Source: an uncultured Altererythrobacter sp.
GTDB taxonomy: Bacteria > Pseudomonadota > Alphaproteobacteria > Sphingomonadales > Sphingomonadaceae
Assembly: GCA_913055875.1 (NCBI GenBank)
Contig: CAJXJY010000009.1
Span: 1-64,000 of the forward strand
Reading direction: 5' to 3'
Length of the DNA: 64,000 bases
Shown: positions 8,662 to 16,115 of the stretch, one piece after another
Layout of the letters: each line of letters begins with the position of its first letter
Numbering within the stretch: the stretch's first letter is position 1
Position numbers and translations under genes: made by a program
Notes under the pieces: generated by a model
Seen by the model: only the letters and a program-made list of their open reading frames with translations
Databases searched by the model: none
Told to the model about the DNA's origin: nothing

Positions 8662-9333
8662 CTACGCCGCGAGCGAGCCGTCCTGCAGGCGGTCGTCGCG
8701 GGCCTGCGCGTCGGCGGCGTTCAGCATCCGCATGAGCCGCGAGGGGGCGAGCGGCTCGGCGAAGCGCAGGCCCATCGACCCCATGTCGCACCAGCGCACG
8801 GTGGCGTTGTCGAATTCCTCGCCTGCCATTTCGAGCGTGATCGGCTTGCCGACCGGCAATTCCTCGAGGCCGAACAGCATCGCCCCGGTCAGCGAGACGT
8901 TCACGACCCAGCATTCGCGCATTTCGCCGCCGATCCAGGCGGTGCCGACCATGTCGCACGGCACGCGCACGGAGCGATGCGGGAAGCGCGGACGCGGCGG
9001 AGCGCCCGCGACGAGATTCTGCACCCCGAACCGCCTGCCCTGGCGCCACGCGACGCGCGCCTCGATCGCGGGCACGCTCTCCCACGAATAACGGATCGTA
9101 TCGCCCTTCCGGACTTCGATATCGGATTCGATCAGCGCGCCGCGCTCGGACATGTTGCGGATCAGGCCGATCTGCGCGCGCTCGTCGCTCTCGATGCAGC
9201 AGGGGCGGAAAATGGTGATCTCGCGCACGCCGCTGCGGCGGTCGGGCAGCGGCGGCCGCGGATCCTCGACGATATGCGCGTGTACCTGCACCCCGGGCTT
9301 GGGGTACGGAGTCAGGTCAGTGAAAATCGACAT
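8662..9333 (-). CDS. tandem PilZ-domain protein (c-di-GMP effector)
   Basis: A 223-residue protein with two PilZ-like halves. The first has an RxxxR element (RSGVR) and NMSERG; the second has RFPHR and NVSLTG. Both agree with the RxxxR...(D/N)xSxxG signature for cyclic di-GMP binding, so both halves may bind ligand. No membrane segment is visible; it is probably a cytoplasmic effector for motility, polysaccharide or cell-cycle control. Its start overlaps the end of the preceding small exported-protein gene by 17 bases, suggesting co-translation. A GGDEF/EAL protein is encoded elsewhere in the window (57637-59598). Confidence 0.85.
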   Translation of the reverse strand: MSIFTDLTPYPKPGVQVHAHIVEDPRPPLPDRRSGVREITIFRPCCIESDERAQIGLIRNMSERGALIESDIEVRKGDTIRYSWESVPAIEARVAWRQGRRFGVQNLVAGAPPRPRFPHRSVRVPCDMVGTAWIGGEMRECWVVNVSLTGAMLFGLEELPVGKPITLEMAGEEFDNATVRWCDMGSMGLRFAEPLAPSRLMRMLNAADAQARDDRLQDGSLAA

Positions 9334-9619
9334 AGAGCGTGACCTTTTCTGTTCGGGTGCTCGTCTGCGATCTTTTCGTCCGCGTGAACCTGTGGTCGGC
9401 GATCGTTCCGCTGTCGTCGTACGCCGCCGCCGTGGCGGATTCTCTCGCGAAGGATCGGGACCAGTCGATCCGTGTCGCAGAGAGAATCCGGGCCGAGGCC
9501 TGGGACATGGCAACGACCTCTACGGCGGATCCGCCCGATTCCGCTTCCTTGGCGGCTGCTCCTGCGATCGGGACACCGAGGAGCAAAGCCGAAAACAAAA
9601 AACGGACAAGCAGATCCAT
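9317..9619 (-). CDS. small exported hypothetical protein
   Basis: A 100-residue product with a convincing signal peptide (basic start, hydrophobic core LLVRFLFSALLLGVPIAG, AAA before the likely cleavage) and a Ser/Thr/Arg-rich mature part with no recognised domain. It overlaps the PilZ gene start by 17 bases. The ATG at 9619 is chosen because it begins the signal peptide; the frame continues upstream but without a plausible start context. No strong ribosome site is visible, hence moderate confidence. Confidence 0.45.
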   Translation of the reverse strand: MDLLVRFLFSALLLGVPIAGAAAKEAESGGSAVEVVAMSQASARILSATRIDWSRSFARESATAAAYDDSGTIADHRFTRTKRSQTSTRTEKVTLYVDFH

Positions 9620-9915
9620 GGCCGCGATTCTGCCGTCACAAGGACCCGCAGAACAGTTTCGCACGGTAATTGTAACGTTACGCGGCTTTTTTCCCAAGCG
9701 AATCGGGGGTGTTGGCGCAATGTTTCCGAGCTTGGTTAACCGATCTTAACACGGTTAAACCCGTGACTGTTACGCCGAAAACCGACCAAAACCGCTTCCT
9801 GAAGGGTGGTTCGCGGCTGCCTCCGGACCGGTGCGGTCGACCTTGTCCGGACGATCGGGAAGGCACGGTGGTGGCAATTGCGCATCCGTCCGGGCGCCGC
9901 TACCTTGGCGGGGTG
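9620..9915. promoter_or_regulatory. divergent intergenic region with TTAA repeats and a palindrome
   Basis: The region between the divergent small-exported-protein/PilZ genes and apaG. It holds a 10-bp palindrome, GTAACGTTAC (9672-9681), and three TTAA motifs at 9736, 9746 and 9755, about one helical turn apart, in GGTTAACC/GTTAAC-like contexts. Paired TTAAC motifs are the hallmark of CtrA sites, although the usual seven-base spacing is not met (six and five here). A regulatory role is therefore only a suggestion. Confidence 0.35.
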
Positions 9916-10314
9916 ATGAAAGATCTGTTCCAGCATTCCGCCACCACCGAGGGCATCACCGTGCGTGTCGCGGTCAATTTTCTGCCCGAACAATCGCAAC
10001 CCGAGGCAGGCAAGTGGTTCTGGATCTACCATATCCGCCTCGAAAACGGGTCCGACGAGCGCGTGCAACTGCTGACCCGGCACTGGCGCATCACCGATGC
10101 GCGCGGGATGATCAACCATGTCGACGGCGAGGGCGTGGTCGGCGAGCAGCCGCTGCTCGATCCGGGCCAGAGCCACGATTACGTCTCCGGCTGCCCGCTG
10201 ACGACGCCGCACGGCTCGATGGAAGGCTTTTACACTTTCGTCCGGCCCGACGGGTCGCAGCTGGAAGCGCGGATTCCGTTCTTCCCGCTGGCGGCGCCGG
10301 CGACGGCGGATTAG
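9916..10314 (+). CDS. apaG: ApaG protein
   Basis: A 132-residue ApaG-family protein (fibronectin-III-like fold). Diagnostic stretches are WFWIYHIRLENGS, LLTRHWRITDA, GEGVVGEQPLLDPGQSHDYVSGCPL and GSMEGFYTF. The family is tied to divalent-metal efflux and diadenosine-polyphosphate phenotypes in enterobacteria; the molecular activity is unresolved. The ATG at 9916 follows a GGCGGGG stretch. It is transcribed away from the PilZ pair and ends 45 bases before the convergent hydrolase-fusion gene. Confidence 0.92.
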   Translation: MKDLFQHSATTEGITVRVAVNFLPEQSQPEAGKWFWIYHIRLENGSDERVQLLTRHWRITDARGMINHVDGEGVVGEQPLLDPGQSHDYVSGCPLTTPHGSMEGFYTFVRPDGSQLEARIPFFPLAAPATAD

Positions 10315-10358
10315 GCTCCGGCGAAACGATCACTCGGCGCGCCCGACGTTACGACCGT

Positions 10359-11561
10359 TCAGTCATCCTCGCCCAGAAACGCGCGCAGATGCTGTACGAA
10401 GCGGGGCCAGGCCGCCTCCTTCTCCAGCACCAGGTGGTTGGGACCGTCGAGTTCGACGAATTGCGCATCGGGAATCTGCGCCGCGAGATGACGGCTCGCC
10501 TCGACCGGCACGACCGCATCGTCGCGGCAATGCACCACCAGCGTCGGGACCGTCACCTGCGGCAGCAATTTTCGCACGTCGATCTTCGACAGCACCACGT
10601 AAAGCCGCTTGGCGGCCTCGGGCGAAGCCGAGACGCGCTGCAATTCGTTGAACCAGCGCGCCTCCTCGGCCGTCGCTTCGGGGAAATAGAGCGAGGTGTG
10701 CAGCTGGCGAAAGGCCGGATTGCCGCGCCCCCAGCCGGTCTCGATCGCTTGCCCCATGATTTCACGCATCGCGATCTCGTCGGGATCGCCGCGTACCGCC
10801 CAGCCGAGCGAATAACCGCCATAGAGCACCATCCGGCGGACCCGCTCGGGGTGCTTGACCGCATAGGCGATCGATACCGCGCAGCCCTGCGAGATGCCGA
10901 GCATGTCGAAGCGTTCGAACCCCGCCGCGTCGACCACCGTTTCGAGATCCTCGACGAAGGCGTCGAAGCTCAACTCCTCGACCTTCCAGTCCGATAGCCC
11001 GTTGCCGCGCTCGTCGTAGCGCAGAAGGGTGAGGCGCCCGGCCAGTTCGTGCAGCCAGTGGCGCCAGATCGGGCTTTCCCATTCGTATTCGAGATGATTG
11101 AGCCAGTTGGCGGTCTTCACCAGCGGCGGTCCGTCGCCGACCACGCTGTAGGCGAGCCCGGTGCCGTCCGGCGCCTTGCAGAAGCGCACCTGTTGCGGCG
11201 GGAGCGACGCGGCGGGCGGCGGAGCGTCTCTGCCCGACGCGGGAGCACCACCCTCGCGCGTCACTTCGGGCAGGAATCGCACACCCTTGCCGCGCACGGT
11301 GCGGATCATTGCCTGCCGCTCGCCGTCGTCGCCGAGCAATTGTCGCGCGCTCTTGAGCCGGCTGGTGACCGCCGCGTCGGACACCGCGCGCCCGCCCCAC
11401 ACCTGTTCGACGATCTCGTCCTTGGTGACCAGCCGGTCACCAGCTTCGGCGAGCAGCATCAGCAGCGACAGCACCTGCGGCTCCGCCGCCAGCGCCGCGC
11501 CGCCGCGCCGCAGCTCGAACCGGTCGGGATCGAGCTCGAATTCGCCGAATCGATAGCTCAT
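10359..11561 (-). CDS. winged-helix regulator fused to alpha/beta-hydrolase
   Basis: A 400-residue fusion. Residues 1-100 form an OmpR/CadC-type winged-helix domain (FGEFELDPDRFELRR ... IRTVRGKGVRFLPEV). A Pro-rich linker (about 103-120) joins it to an alpha/beta-hydrolase with RYDERGNGLSDW, nucleophile elbow GISQG, acid HCRDDAVVP and catalytic His in PNHLVL, so the triad appears complete. No membrane helix is seen, unlike CadC. Similar fusions exist in alphaproteobacteria and may act as ligand-sensing regulators in which the hydrolase domain binds or cleaves the inducer; the ligand is unknown. Confidence 0.85.
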   Translation of the reverse strand: MSYRFGEFELDPDRFELRRGGAALAAEPQVLSLLMLLAEAGDRLVTKDEIVEQVWGGRAVSDAAVTSRLKSARQLLGDDGERQAMIRTVRGKGVRFLPEVTREGGAPASGRDAPPPAASLPPQQVRFCKAPDGTGLAYSVVGDGPPLVKTANWLNHLEYEWESPIWRHWLHELAGRLTLLRYDERGNGLSDWKVEELSFDAFVEDLETVVDAAGFERFDMLGISQGCAVSIAYAVKHPERVRRMVLYGGYSLGWAVRGDPDEIAMREIMGQAIETGWGRGNPAFRQLHTSLYFPEATAEEARWFNELQRVSASPEAAKRLYVVLSKIDVRKLLPQVTVPTLVVHCRDDAVVPVEASRHLAAQIPDAQFVELDGPNHLVLEKEAAWPRFVQHLRAFLGEDD

Positions 11562-11677
11562 CGGCGCGTTTCATAGCGAAAATCCGGCTCGCCTGCAGGC
11601 AATCTCCACGCAGTCTTCAAGCAGGCACCGCGCCGCGCTGTCATTTTCCACCCATCGACAACGCAAGGAGAACGACG

Positions 11678-11797
11678 ATGTACGATAGCAAGAAGTTTTC
11701 GCCGATGGCCGCGCTGCTTTCCTGCGCCGCCACTTTCATCCTGATCACCGTCAACGACGCGATGTTCGCCGCCCAGGCGGGCGCCGCCGCGATCTGA
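11678..11797 (+). CDS. 39-residue small membrane protein
   Basis: An AAGGAG ribosome site (11664-11669) lies eight bases before this ATG. The product has a short charged N-terminus (MYDSKKF) and one predicted membrane helix (about 10-30, ALLSCAATFILITVNDAMFAA). It lies 64 bases before the diiron-protein gene on the same strand, so the two may be co-transcribed. Too short for family assignment; the ribosome site and hydrophobic pattern are the evidence. Confidence 0.55.
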   Translation: MYDSKKFSPMAALLSCAATFILITVNDAMFAAQAGAAAI

Positions 11798-11861
11798 GCG
11801 AAGCGGGCGGGGCATCCCCTGCCTGCGTTCGCCCGACCACCCGCAAGAAAGGAACCGTACC

Positions 11862-12773
11862 ATGTACCAGGATCATTCCTACGACGGCATCCTCGCCGCC
11901 GCCTCGCGCGCCGCGTGGCGGATCGAGGACGTGCTGCCCGACGGCGCCGAACTCGATTTCACCCGCAATTTCATGCCCGAGAACCTCGCGCGCACTGCCG
12001 GGATCGCGTGCCTCGATGCCGATGAGCGCCGCACGCTCAACCAGATCCGCGGGCACGAATACCTCACCGTTTTCGGGCTGGTGGAGGAATTCATCCTCCC
12101 CTTCGTGCTCGACCATGCCCGCCCGCAATTGCGCGGCGACGACGCCCGCGTGCGCGCGCTGCTCAATTTCGCCGGCGAGGAGGCCAAGCATATCGACCTG
12201 TTCAAGCGCTTCCACAAGCGCTTCACCGCCGGCTTCGGCACGCCGTGCGAAGTGATCGGCCCGCCCGAGGCGGTTGCGGCCGAAGTGCTTGCGCACGACC
12301 CGCTCAGCGTCGCGCTGGCGATCCTGCACATCGAGTGGATGACCCAGCGCCACTATCTCGATTCGGTCCGCGACGACACCGCGCTCGACCCGCTGTTCAG
12401 GAGCCTGCTCAAGCATCACTGGATGGAAGAAGCGGGCCATGCCCGGCTCGACCGGCTGATGGTCGAGGCGCTCGCCGAGGGCCGCGACGAAGCAGGGATC
12501 GACGCCGCGATCGACGGCTATCTCGCGATCGGCGGCTTCCTCGACGAGGGCGTCAGGGCGCAGGCCGGGTTCAATATCGACGCGCTCGAACGCGCCATCG
12601 GCCGCACCATCGACGCCGAGGCCCGCGCGGCGCTTGCCGAGCAGCAGCACCAGGCGCTGCGCTGGACCTATCTCGGCTCGGGCATGACCCATCCCGAATT
12701 CGTCGATGCGCTCGAATTCGTCTCGCCGCGCGCGGCGGAGCGGATCGCGGAAGTCGCTCCCGTCTTCTGCTGA
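11862..12773 (+). CDS. ferritin-like diiron protein
   Basis: A 303-residue helical protein with the four-helix ligand pattern of ferritin-like diiron proteins: Glu75/76 (GLVEEF), Glu107-x2-His110 (GEEAKH), Glu158 (HIEW) and Glu190-x2-His193 (MEEAGH). Most members with this pattern activate oxygen (oxygenases, hydroxylases) or detoxify iron or peroxide. It resembles uncharacterised sphingomonad proteins rather than bacterioferritin or rubrerythrin. An AAGGAA ribosome site precedes the ATG. Next to an OsmC-like peroxidase-fold gene, an oxidative-stress role is plausible but inferred. Confidence 0.7.
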   Translation: MYQDHSYDGILAAASRAAWRIEDVLPDGAELDFTRNFMPENLARTAGIACLDADERRTLNQIRGHEYLTVFGLVEEFILPFVLDHARPQLRGDDARVRALLNFAGEEAKHIDLFKRFHKRFTAGFGTPCEVIGPPEAVAAEVLAHDPLSVALAILHIEWMTQRHYLDSVRDDTALDPLFRSLLKHHWMEEAGHARLDRLMVEALAEGRDEAGIDAAIDGYLAIGGFLDEGVRAQAGFNIDALERAIGRTIDAEARAALAEQQHQALRWTYLGSGMTHPEFVDALEFVSPRAAERIAEVAPVFC

Positions 12774-12802
12774 CCACCAACCCCAACCGAAAGGACACTG
12801 CA

Positions 12803-13360
12803 ATGCTCGACAAGACTACCGAAAACCGCGTCAACGGGCTCGACCTGAACGCGCTCGCCGAAACCGTCGACGCGATCGCCGCCGACCCCGCAAAGGGCAT
12901 GGTCGAATTCACCGTCGCGACCGGCTGGACCGGCCAGACCCGCTCCGAAACGACCGTCACGCACTACACCATGGGCGGCGAGCGGATCGAGCGCGGGTTC
13001 AAGATCGTCGCCGACGAGCCGTTCGAACTGCTCGGCACCAACAGCGCGCCCAATCCGCAGGAGCTGCTGATGGCGGCGGCCAATGCCTGCATGACGGTCG
13101 GCTACGTCGCGCAGGCGGCGGTCAATGGCGTCAACCTGACCGCGTGCCGGATCACGATGAAGGGCGAGCTCGACCTGCGCGGCTTCCTCGGCATCGATCC
13201 CGCAGTGCGGCCGGGCTATGGCGCGATCGATTACGAGGTCGAACTCGAAGGCGACGGCACGCGCGAGCAGTACGAGGCGATCCACCGGGCCGTCCAGGCG
13301 ACCTCGCCCAACTACTTCAACATGGCCAACGCCATCGAGATGCGCGGCACGCTGGCCTGA
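12803..13360 (+). CDS. OsmC-family protein lacking the second catalytic cysteine
   Basis: A 185-residue OsmC/Ohr-fold protein. NPQELLMAAANACM carries Cys96, the position of the peroxidatic cysteine. The equivalent of the second OsmC/Ohr cysteine (usually Cys-Pro in the C-terminal helix) reads ATSPNYF, with Ser168 instead. The only other candidate is Cys115 in LTACRI. It may therefore act by a one-cysteine mechanism, or not as a peroxidase. It starts about 30 bases after the diiron gene with AAGGA before the ATG, and a strong terminator follows at 13384. Confidence 0.82.
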   Translation: MLDKTTENRVNGLDLNALAETVDAIAADPAKGMVEFTVATGWTGQTRSETTVTHYTMGGERIERGFKIVADEPFELLGTNSAPNPQELLMAAANACMTVGYVAQAAVNGVNLTACRITMKGELDLRGFLGIDPAVRPGYGAIDYEVELEGDGTREQYEAIHRAVQATSPNYFNMANAIEMRGTLA

Positions 13361-13383
13361 CCCCTCCCGGCCCGCACCGCGCC

Positions 13384-13421
13384 GGCGCCGGTCCCTTCCC
13401 CCGGGGACCGGCGCCTCTTTT
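13384..13421 (+). terminator. intrinsic terminator
   Basis: A perfect 12-bp stem (13384-13395 with 13404-13415) with an eight-base loop, followed by TCTTTTCC. It ends the small membrane protein/diiron/OsmC transcription unit. Confidence 0.85.
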
Positions 13422-13449
13422 CCCTGCCCACCTTCCGCGGAGTCCTTGT

Positions 13450-13510
13450 CGCCCTATCGCTTCGCTACTTGAGGGAGTCTTCTCCGCCCTATCGCTTCGC
13501 TACTTGAGGG
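13450..13510 (+). repeat. two 26-bp direct repeats, 35-base period
   Basis: CGCCCTATCGCTTCGCTACTTGAGGG occurs identically at 13450-13475 and 13485-13510, separated by nine bases, just before the LysR-type gene. It may be a local duplication or a tandem operator. Confidence 0.8.
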
Positions 13511-13541
13511 CGGGGGGCATTCCCACTAAGCAGCGCCTCCG

Positions 13542-14345
13542 ATGAAGCGCACGCACCTGCCCTTGAACGCCCTGCGCGTCTACGACGCCGCCGCGCGGCA
13601 CCTGTCGTTCACGCGCGCGGCCGACGAGCTCGCTGTCACCCCCGCCGCGGTCGGCCAGCAGATCCGCGCGCTCGAGGACCATCTCGGCACCGTGCTGTTC
13701 CGCCGCACCAGCAAGGGGCTCGAACTGACCGAGGAGGGCGCCGCCGGGCTCGACGCGCTGCGCGAAGGCTTCCTCAAGTTCGAGGAGAGCGTCCAGGCGA
13801 TGCAGGCGGGGCAGGCGTCGGACCGCTTCACCATCGCCTGCCCGCGCGAATTCCACGCGCAATGGCTCGCCCCGCGGCTCGCCGCCTACCGCAAGCTTCA
13901 CCCCGCCACCCGCTTCCGGCTGGTCGAGAACGAGAATGCCGATTTCACCGAGGCCAATCTCGACCTCGCGGTGCGGCTGGTCGACGGGCCGGGCGAACTG
14001 GAAGGCGTCGAACTCGCCCCCGCGCGCCGCGTGGTGGTCGCCGCCAAGGACGCGCCCGAGGAAGTGCTCGCGACCTGGATCGACTGGCCCGGCGCGCCGC
14101 TTCCCGAAGGGGCCGAGGCGGAGATCGAGGTCGGCAATGCCGGGCAGGCGTGGTCGAGCGCGGTCGCGGGCATGGGCAAGGCGATCCTGCCGTGGCTGCT
14201 GGTCGAGGACGCGGTCGGCGACGGGCGTCTCGAAGTGCTCGAAGGGCCCGACGAGGGCCGCCGCGCCTACTGGCTGGTCGCCCCGCTGCCGCAATGGCGG
14301 CAGAAGAAGGTGCGGCAGCTGGTCGGTTTCCTGACGGAGTCTTAG
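13542..14345 (+). CDS. LysR-family transcriptional regulator (GcvA-like)
   Basis: A 267-residue regulator. The N-terminal winged helix (about 4-64) starts LPLNALRVYDAAARHLSFTRAAD and contains AVTPAAVGQQIRALE and LFRRTSKGLELT, close to the GcvA/AmpR branch. The co-inducer domain (about 92-265) is slightly shorter than usual. No divergent target gene is adjacent; the OsmC/diiron unit upstream is a possible target. The double 26-bp repeat sits within 100 bases of its start. Confidence 0.88.
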   Translation: MKRTHLPLNALRVYDAAARHLSFTRAADELAVTPAAVGQQIRALEDHLGTVLFRRTSKGLELTEEGAAGLDALREGFLKFEESVQAMQAGQASDRFTIACPREFHAQWLAPRLAAYRKLHPATRFRLVENENADFTEANLDLAVRLVDGPGELEGVELAPARRVVVAAKDAPEEVLATWIDWPGAPLPEGAEAEIEVGNAGQAWSSAVAGMGKAILPWLLVEDAVGDGRLEVLEGPDEGRRAYWLVAPLPQWRQKKVRQLVGFLTES

Positions 14346-14350
14346 TTTTT

Positions 14351-14372
14351 CGCACCCGCCTCCGCGGGTGCG
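14351..14372. repeat. GC-rich hairpin after the LysR gene
   Basis: A nine-base perfect stem (14351-14359 with 14364-14372) and a four-base loop. A T-run precedes it on the plus strand instead of following it, so it is a poor intrinsic terminator for either direction. Confidence 0.5.
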
Positions 14373-14510
14373 TCCTCGGTGCTATTCCCTCCGCTACGCT
14401 CCGGGGCACCTGCGGCTCGCGCGCGTGCGCTCGCGGCTCGCTGGTCGCTCGCCGGTCCATTCCAGGCCGGTCAGGTTCGTCCCGGTTCCTGGTCGCGGCA
14501 GCCAGAGCGC

Positions 14511-14613
14511 GACCGCGCGACGGCCGGTAGGCCGGAGTCGTAGCGAAGCGGAGACGGCACCAAGTGCCAACCCAAGCGGGCCGGACGGCCCGCGCCCGGC
14601 GTTTGAGGGCGCA
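14511..14613 (+). repeat. dispersed repeat D, copy 1
   Basis: Starts GCCAGAGCGCGACCGCGCGAC and ends CCCGGCGTTTGAGGGCGCA. The same beginning and end recur in the same orientation at 15618-15700, and the end portion recurs at 15826-15886. Copy 1 abuts the 3' end of the minus-strand gene at 14618, so that gene is bracketed by direct repeats. Confidence 0.7.
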
Positions 14614-14617
14614 CAAA

Positions 14618-15571
14618 CTAGCGCGGCGGATTGTCCTCCAGCTCCTGCAGGAATTTCTCCGCCATGGCGTGCTCTGCGTCGCCGTTGGGATAGCCGAAGC
14701 GCGGCAGTTGCGGGAAGCCGTCCTCGTCCTGGAAATCCCACGCATCCTGCGCCGAACCGGCATCCGGCCCGTGCTCGCGCGCCTGCCGCCACAGCCGTCG
14801 GCGGCGCCAGGTGTGGACCGCCATCGCGCGCGCGGTGACCTGCTTGCTCAGCTCGTGTTTGATGTCGGACAGCTGCGCGCGCGCCTGGGCGGCGAACTCC
14901 TCGTAGACCGGATGCCCCGGCCCGATCTCCTCCGCCGCGGGCCCGTATTTCTGCGGCAGGCGATAGCGCAGGAGGAAGCGCAGGAGGTGGTTGTCGGGCT
15001 TGTCCCACCAGCCGAGGATCTCGCCCTGCGAGACGATCGGGGTGGAAGTGCCCTGGATGGCGCGTTCGAGCGCGCAATCCTCCAGCCGCTGCACCCCGCG
15101 CTCGAGCGCCGCGTCCCACGCCGCGGCGAAGCCCTCCGCGCCGGGCCGGTGGCGCAGCTTGTAGAGCGCCTCGAGGCTCTTGCCGATCGACTTGGCGGCC
15201 TGCTTGACGATCCCGGTGGCGGCGAGCGTGGCGACGAAGCGGCGCTGGCGCTCGGGCGTGATCGAATTGGCCCGGGGTTGCTTGTGGCGATAGGGCGCGA
15301 ATTGCAGCAGCGGATCGTCCTCCTCCGGCGGCGGCGCGACGTGCGCGACGGCGGAAGTGGCCTGGCGGGGCGTGGCGCGGGTGGGGATGGGCGGCGCAAA
15401 ATCCTCCCCGGCACGGGGAGGGGGACCATGCGAAGCATGGTGGAGGGGCACCTCCGGCGGCTCCGGAGTTTTGTTATCCTTGTCCGCCGCGCTGTCGGTA
15501 GCGTCGGGCTCGGTTTGGTTCACGCAAAGACGCGAAGGCGCCAAGGATTCTGTCGAGGAATGTTCGGTCAT
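14618..15571 (-). CDS. conserved hypothetical protein, terminase-small-subunit-like
   Basis: A 317-residue protein. The N-terminal 100 residues are low-complexity, Pro/Ala-rich and acidic. The conserved part reads ITPERQRRFVATLAATGIV, a helix-turn-helix-like segment, then AAKSIGKSLEALYKLRHRPG, WDAALERGVQRLEDCALERAIQG and GWWDKPDNHLLRFLLRYRLP. This arrangement resembles small terminase or phage-derived DNA-binding proteins conserved in sphingomonads, but it carries no large-subunit partner here. Function unknown. Direct repeats D flank it on both sides, suggesting a mobile or hypervariable locus. Confidence 0.65.
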   Translation of the reverse strand: MTEHSSTESLAPSRLCVNQTEPDATDSAADKDNKTPEPPEVPLHHASHGPPPRAGEDFAPPIPTRATPRQATSAVAHVAPPPEEDDPLLQFAPYRHKQPRANSITPERQRRFVATLAATGIVKQAAKSIGKSLEALYKLRHRPGAEGFAAAWDAALERGVQRLEDCALERAIQGTSTPIVSQGEILGWWDKPDNHLLRFLLRYRLPQKYGPAAEEIGPGHPVYEEFAAQARAQLSDIKHELSKQVTARAMAVHTWRRRRLWRQAREHGPDAGSAQDAWDFQDEDGFPQLPRFGYPNGDAEHAMAEKFLQELEDNPPR

Positions 15572-15617
15572 AGGGCAAGCTCGCTATCCGGCGGTGTCAT
15601 GCGAGGCGACCAGCCGA

Positions 15618-15700
15618 GCCAGAGCGCGACTGCGCGACGCGGCTTATGCCGCGAAGCCAAGGAGCGCGGACGCGCTCCACCCGGCGTTTGAGGGCGCAAC
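15618..15700 (+). repeat. dispersed repeat D, copy 2
   Basis: It shares its start with copy 1 and, over 15642-15700, most of the sequence with copy 3. It contains the small palindrome GAGCGCGGACGCGCTC. The end reads CCGGCGTTTGAGGGCGCAAC. Confidence 0.75.
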
Positions 15701-15825
15701 AAAACGGGGTGCGGTCGCTCATGACCGCCGATAGAATGCACAAAAAACGCGTGTAGGAAAATGTTTTCTGGCGGGCGGTGATCCGGCGCGCGATCAGCGC
15801 GCCGCAAGGCCGACCGGCCGCCCGA

Positions 15826-15886
15826 GCTTATGCGAGGAAGCCAAGGAGCGCGGACGCGCTCCGCCCGGCGTTTGAGGGCGCAACGA
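15826..15886 (+). repeat. dispersed repeat D, copy 3
   Basis: Nearly identical to 15642-15700 apart from a few changes near the start (GCTTATGCGAGGAAGCC versus GCTTATGCCGCGAAGCC) and one near the end. Same orientation as the other copies. Confidence 0.75.
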
Positions 15887-16115
15887 ACGGACTCTTAGGT
15901 GTTCGGGCATAGTCCGCAGGCAGATTGCAGATTTTGGGCGTGTAGGAAAATGGTTTTGGATGGGACACAATACAGGGTTCGCCACAATACCTTGGCGATC
16001 AGGCCCTCCCTGGTGAGTCAATTAGGGCCGTTCTGGGGACATCTCCTACTTCTGTCATTGCCAATGCGCGATTGCCTTGCCATTCAGGCTTGCGAATAAA
16101 ACGGGAACATCATTT

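Larger units (their letters stand above)
15572..16115. other. repeat-rich intergenic region before the methyltransferase gene
   Basis: No coding region is supported here. It holds repeat D copies 2 (15618-15700) and 3 (15826-15886) and two copies of GCGTGTAGGAAAATG (15749-15763 and 15938-15952). The order D-GCGTGTAGG-D-GCGTGTAGG, with 184- and 189-base offsets, indicates an old, degenerate tandem duplication of about 185 bases. Base composition falls from GC-rich to AT-richer from about 15900. Confidence 0.65.

Noticed and set aside
14351-14372. Rho-independent terminator of the LysR gene
   Set aside because: The T-run is before the hairpin, not after, on the plus strand, and on the minus strand the following bases are A-rich.
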